Source: Hemicentrotus pulcherrimus
Lineage: Eukaryota > Echinodermata > Echinoidea > Camarodonta > Strongylocentrotidae
Assembly: GCA_003118195.1 (NCBI GenBank)
Contig: BEXV01000024.1
Coordinates: forward strand, 358,867 to 422,866
Length of the DNA: 64,000 bases
Reading direction: 5' to 3'
The first letter of the stretch is position 1. The number at the start of each line of letters is the position of its first letter. The position numbers and the translations under genes are program-made. Shown one piece after another: positions 61,022 through 64,000 of this stretch. The notes below the pieces were generated by a model. That model worked only from the letters and a program-made list of their open reading frames with translations. It did no database searches and was not told the origin of the DNA.

Positions 61022-64000
61022 CATTTAAAGTATTCATAGAAATGCCCACCACGCACAATACGATCTGACTGCGATCAGATTTTGAACGAAATTGCAGTAT
61101 CTATAGATATAACTATCAGACATGTTAAACGTTTCCTATTACAGGACATATTGTTGATATGAATAGTAAAATAAATATTGCAGGATGTTGTGTCATTTGG
61201 TTGGAGTATAGCCCAAATCTGCTATAAATCTAATAGTGATGCACAATTTTTGCTTGTCACAAGTCATTTTAGGATTTAAAGCTGATCTAGCCTTTTCATT
61301 GACTAGAAAGCCTGCAGTACCCACAAATTACACATTTCTATTACCATTGGAAACTTAATAAGGACGATTTCACAGCTTTAAAGCTTTAAACCTTAATGAT
61401 ATTGTACTTAATTTCTTTATTTTTAATTGAATTTTGATCGTATTGTGTATGGTGGACTTATGACTCAATTCCACATGGTGCGCCCTTCATAAATGAGCTG
61501 CTCTCACCATTAATGGTAAACACTGCCTGTGACATTATTGATTTTAATAATTTCATGAAGGTCATAATAATCGTTTTGCTGCAGTTTTCTGGAATATTCT
61601 TGGATTCATTAACCTATTGGATGGTCATAGTCAGCATTACCATGTAGGGTAATACGATGTTGATGGCTAGAGGTATCAAAGGGTTATATATCAGTAATTC
61701 TGACAACAAAAATTTGCTCAAGTTTCAAATGCATTTTATACTTCAAAGTTTAGGGCATGGGTGTGGAAGAAATAGTTCCTATGCAATACACCGATGACAT
61801 GATATCCAAGATCTTTCCCAGAAGACACTCAATTTGTGTTGATTCTTAAAGGGGTGCACTCTGTAAACTAACTTTGAAGAAGAAAAAATATGTCTATTAC
61901 TTACCAGTATCTAAAATAAACTAAAGATAAATGACCCCCTACAGGGTCATAGAGAGGAGTCTTAAGCAAATGCAAAATGGAAAGAAATTAATAAATAATA
62001 AATACAATTTTAATTTTTGAAATCTTTCTTATGTATTGATTGTCATTAGGGCTCACAGGAGATGTGGAATTGAGTCTAAAATTTTGTGAGATATTGTTTA
62101 TCATTCATTCAGTTCAAGTATTCCAGGGATTTTTTCAGTTATTTTTTATTTCTAATGGTTGGATAAACCTCGGCTCGCAATAAATGTTTTATGGTTCAGA
62201 TTTTTTTAATGCTATTACAGTTCAAACATACAATTTGCATGTTTTTGATGTTGTTGTGCCTTTGCCTTTGGTTTTCATTTTACATTTATCGCTTTTTTTC
62301 TGTTTGCCTGCTTTCAATACACCTATCGATATTTGTCAATTTTATTTTTAGAATGAGTTTTTCTTGTCTTATACTAACTTTCCGAACTAAAGTGCTTGCA
62401 AATGTGAATGTTCATAGTTTCCATCTCTGCTTGATTTACAGTTTTTCTCAGTGATGCTTACATGCAGATTGTAACTTGCTTTTTGTATTATATTAAAGAT
62501 GGTTTGTCCCTTTTGCAGACCCCCTAAAACCTGAAGTTCCATGAATGCAGTGGTCTATCAAAGAGGGTTTTTTTTAAGAATCTCCTACCAAATGAAGAAA
62601 AAAAAAATGCAAACTTGTTTTCATAAAAAAAAAAAATTGAATGTTTAATTCCAGATGTTCATTTTCTAGACTCAAAAAATATTTGTACATAATTCAAAAT
62701 TAATTTGACCGTTACAACTTTTGATTTGAGAAAAGCTCCCTCTGCAGCAATATGTAACAATATTGTACACACTTGCCAAGTTTCATGGAGTTTTCACTAG
62801 TCTGCAAAAGGAACTTAATGCTTTAAAAGCTGCTTTGTGTAGGCAAAATGTAGATGGCCTGATACAAGTATATACATGACATTAACTGATATTTTGTCTA
62901 TATTAGTTTTGTATAACCACAAGTTTACTCCACAGTTTCTTTCGGAGGTAGTTAGTACAGATGCTCTTGGGTACTAGCATTTGTATGTCATGGTTGAGAA
63001 TTGGAGATATACGTAAAATTGTTAAATGTATGTTGTTTTTCCTTAATGAACTTGAGAAATGTCTGCATGACGATTAAGACATGCTTCATAGAACAAATAC
63101 AATTTACATTACCGGTACTACTTTTTGTTAAATGTTTGCCTGCCTTCAATATACTTTATTCAATACACCTTATCTACAAAATTTCCCAATTTTTTCATCA
63201 AATTTGTTCCAACATAAAACTTAACTTGATTTTCAAATCTCAAACAATGTTTTGTCATGGACAATGGGATTGTTCTAAAATGGGGGTTTAATAATATATT
63301 CATTAAAAAAGTATATAATACCTGGCCCCCAGAATATACATGTAAAAACTATCAAACCAAATATACTAATGATTCATTGAGTTTAGCATTGTCATATTGA
63401 AATATCCAAAGATTAAAATCTTAAAGTGCTTTAAAACCATTTAATGTAGATAAGATTCTTTTCTATGAGATGAAATTTTGCCATGTTTGTCAGATCAGTG
63501 TAGCAAGTACCAAAAGTATGCAAAAGGACAGTGCAGTGGTTTGTTTTATTATTTTCATATAAAGCTTAGAAAATTATTATTGTAAAACAAGAACAATTTT
63601 TTTAAAGGGATAAATAAACACACAAAAAGGCAGCGATCTTGCCAGTAGTCAATTTGAGCTAATATACGAAGGCATTACTAAATTTGTTAACAATGCTGGG
63701 TTTTTAATAAGTGACTTTGCTTATGCAGGTGGTTGGTTAATGTAAAATGATTTGTTTCTCTGCTTTAACATTTTTGTTCTCTTTTGTCATAAAAGAAGGT
63801 CAAAATCTTCAACTAAAATTGAATACCTTGTACATGTATTAAAGTAAATGAATTTTACAGCCTATATTTACGTACAGGGTACATGCCTCTGCCAGTGTGT
63901 GGATTCAATGCTAGGCAGGGCTTTTTCTGTCGATACCTTTGTCTGTGTTGTTCCTTTGATGGAGCTAATTGCTTATACTTAGCTAAGTATCATTGGAGAC
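61022..64000. other. Region after exon 41: 3' UTR or intron
   Basis: No exon is recognised. AATAAA signals occur (for example 62179-62184), but none can be tied to a transcript end. Contains the TTAA-ended element 62494-62827 and an ACCGGTA at about 63112. Confidence 0.45.
62494..62827. repeat. TTAA-ended inverted-repeat element, copy 2
   Basis: Starts TTAAAGATGGTTTGTCCC and continues TTTTGCAGAC. Ends with TCTGCAAAAGGAACTTAATG and TTTAA. The left end is nearly the same as that of 30929-31484. Confidence 0.55.

Noticed and set aside
769..61021. Assignment to DOCK1/2/5
   Set aside because: RFEFRHCS, VDWGN with LDLVP, and FDRPFHRG match DOCK3/4 better than the DOCK1 forms.

Overview
The window is a piece of animal nuclear DNA, most likely from an echinoderm and probably a sea urchin. 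It is AT-rich and dominated by introns, with canonical GT-AG splice sites. It carries tRNA-derived SINEs with ATT tails, many short inverted-repeat DNA elements, frequent TACATGTA and ACCGGTA palindromes, and two runs of N from a draft assembly. The organism call is inferred from repeat style and protein similarity; no species can be proved here.

One protein-coding gene runs left to right through almost the whole window. It encodes a DOCK-B (DOCK3/DOCK4-like) atypical Rac/Rap guanine nucleotide exchange factor. I placed 41 exons between 769 and about 60988 by splice signals, reading phase and colinearity with vertebrate DOCK4. They encode about 1,650 residues: the second half of the SH3 domain (exons 1-2), the N-terminal helical region (3-12), the DHR1/C2 lipid-binding domain (13-16), the central armadillo-like region (17-29), the DHR2 catalytic domain (30-38) and a proline-rich tail (39-41). 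The start of the gene lies left of the window. One conserved segment of about 60 residues at the start of DHR2 is missing, and the reading phases on either side do not join. An N gap at 45743-45900 sits exactly there. The true 3' end is uncertain.

Region by region: 1-7.4 kb holds the SH3 exons. 7.4-17.9 kb is one very large intron packed with mobile-element relics: a PIF/Harbinger-like MITE, a four-fold repeated 13-mer, a probable haplotype duplication, a pogo-like element containing broken reverse transcriptase, and foldbacks. 17.9-38.4 kb holds exons 4-24, with SINEs, LINE 3' ends, a foldback pair around exons 8-9 and a minisatellite that copies the exon 20 splice donor. 38.4-42.2 kb is an intron with nested elements. 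42.2-45.5 kb holds exons 25-29. 45.5-47.2 kb holds the gap. 47.2-61 kb holds DHR2 and the tail exons, with an antisense LINE, TTAA-flanked elements and a duplicated splice acceptor. 61-64 kb shows no recognisable coding sequence.

I see no second gene, no structural RNA gene, no CRISPR array and no prokaryotic-type operon. The observations most worth a second look are in repeat biology: a tandemly amplified splice donor, a duplicated acceptor, retroelement tails lying against splice acceptors, a SINE/LINE pair sharing a 3' tail, and a family of long hairpins with related loops.
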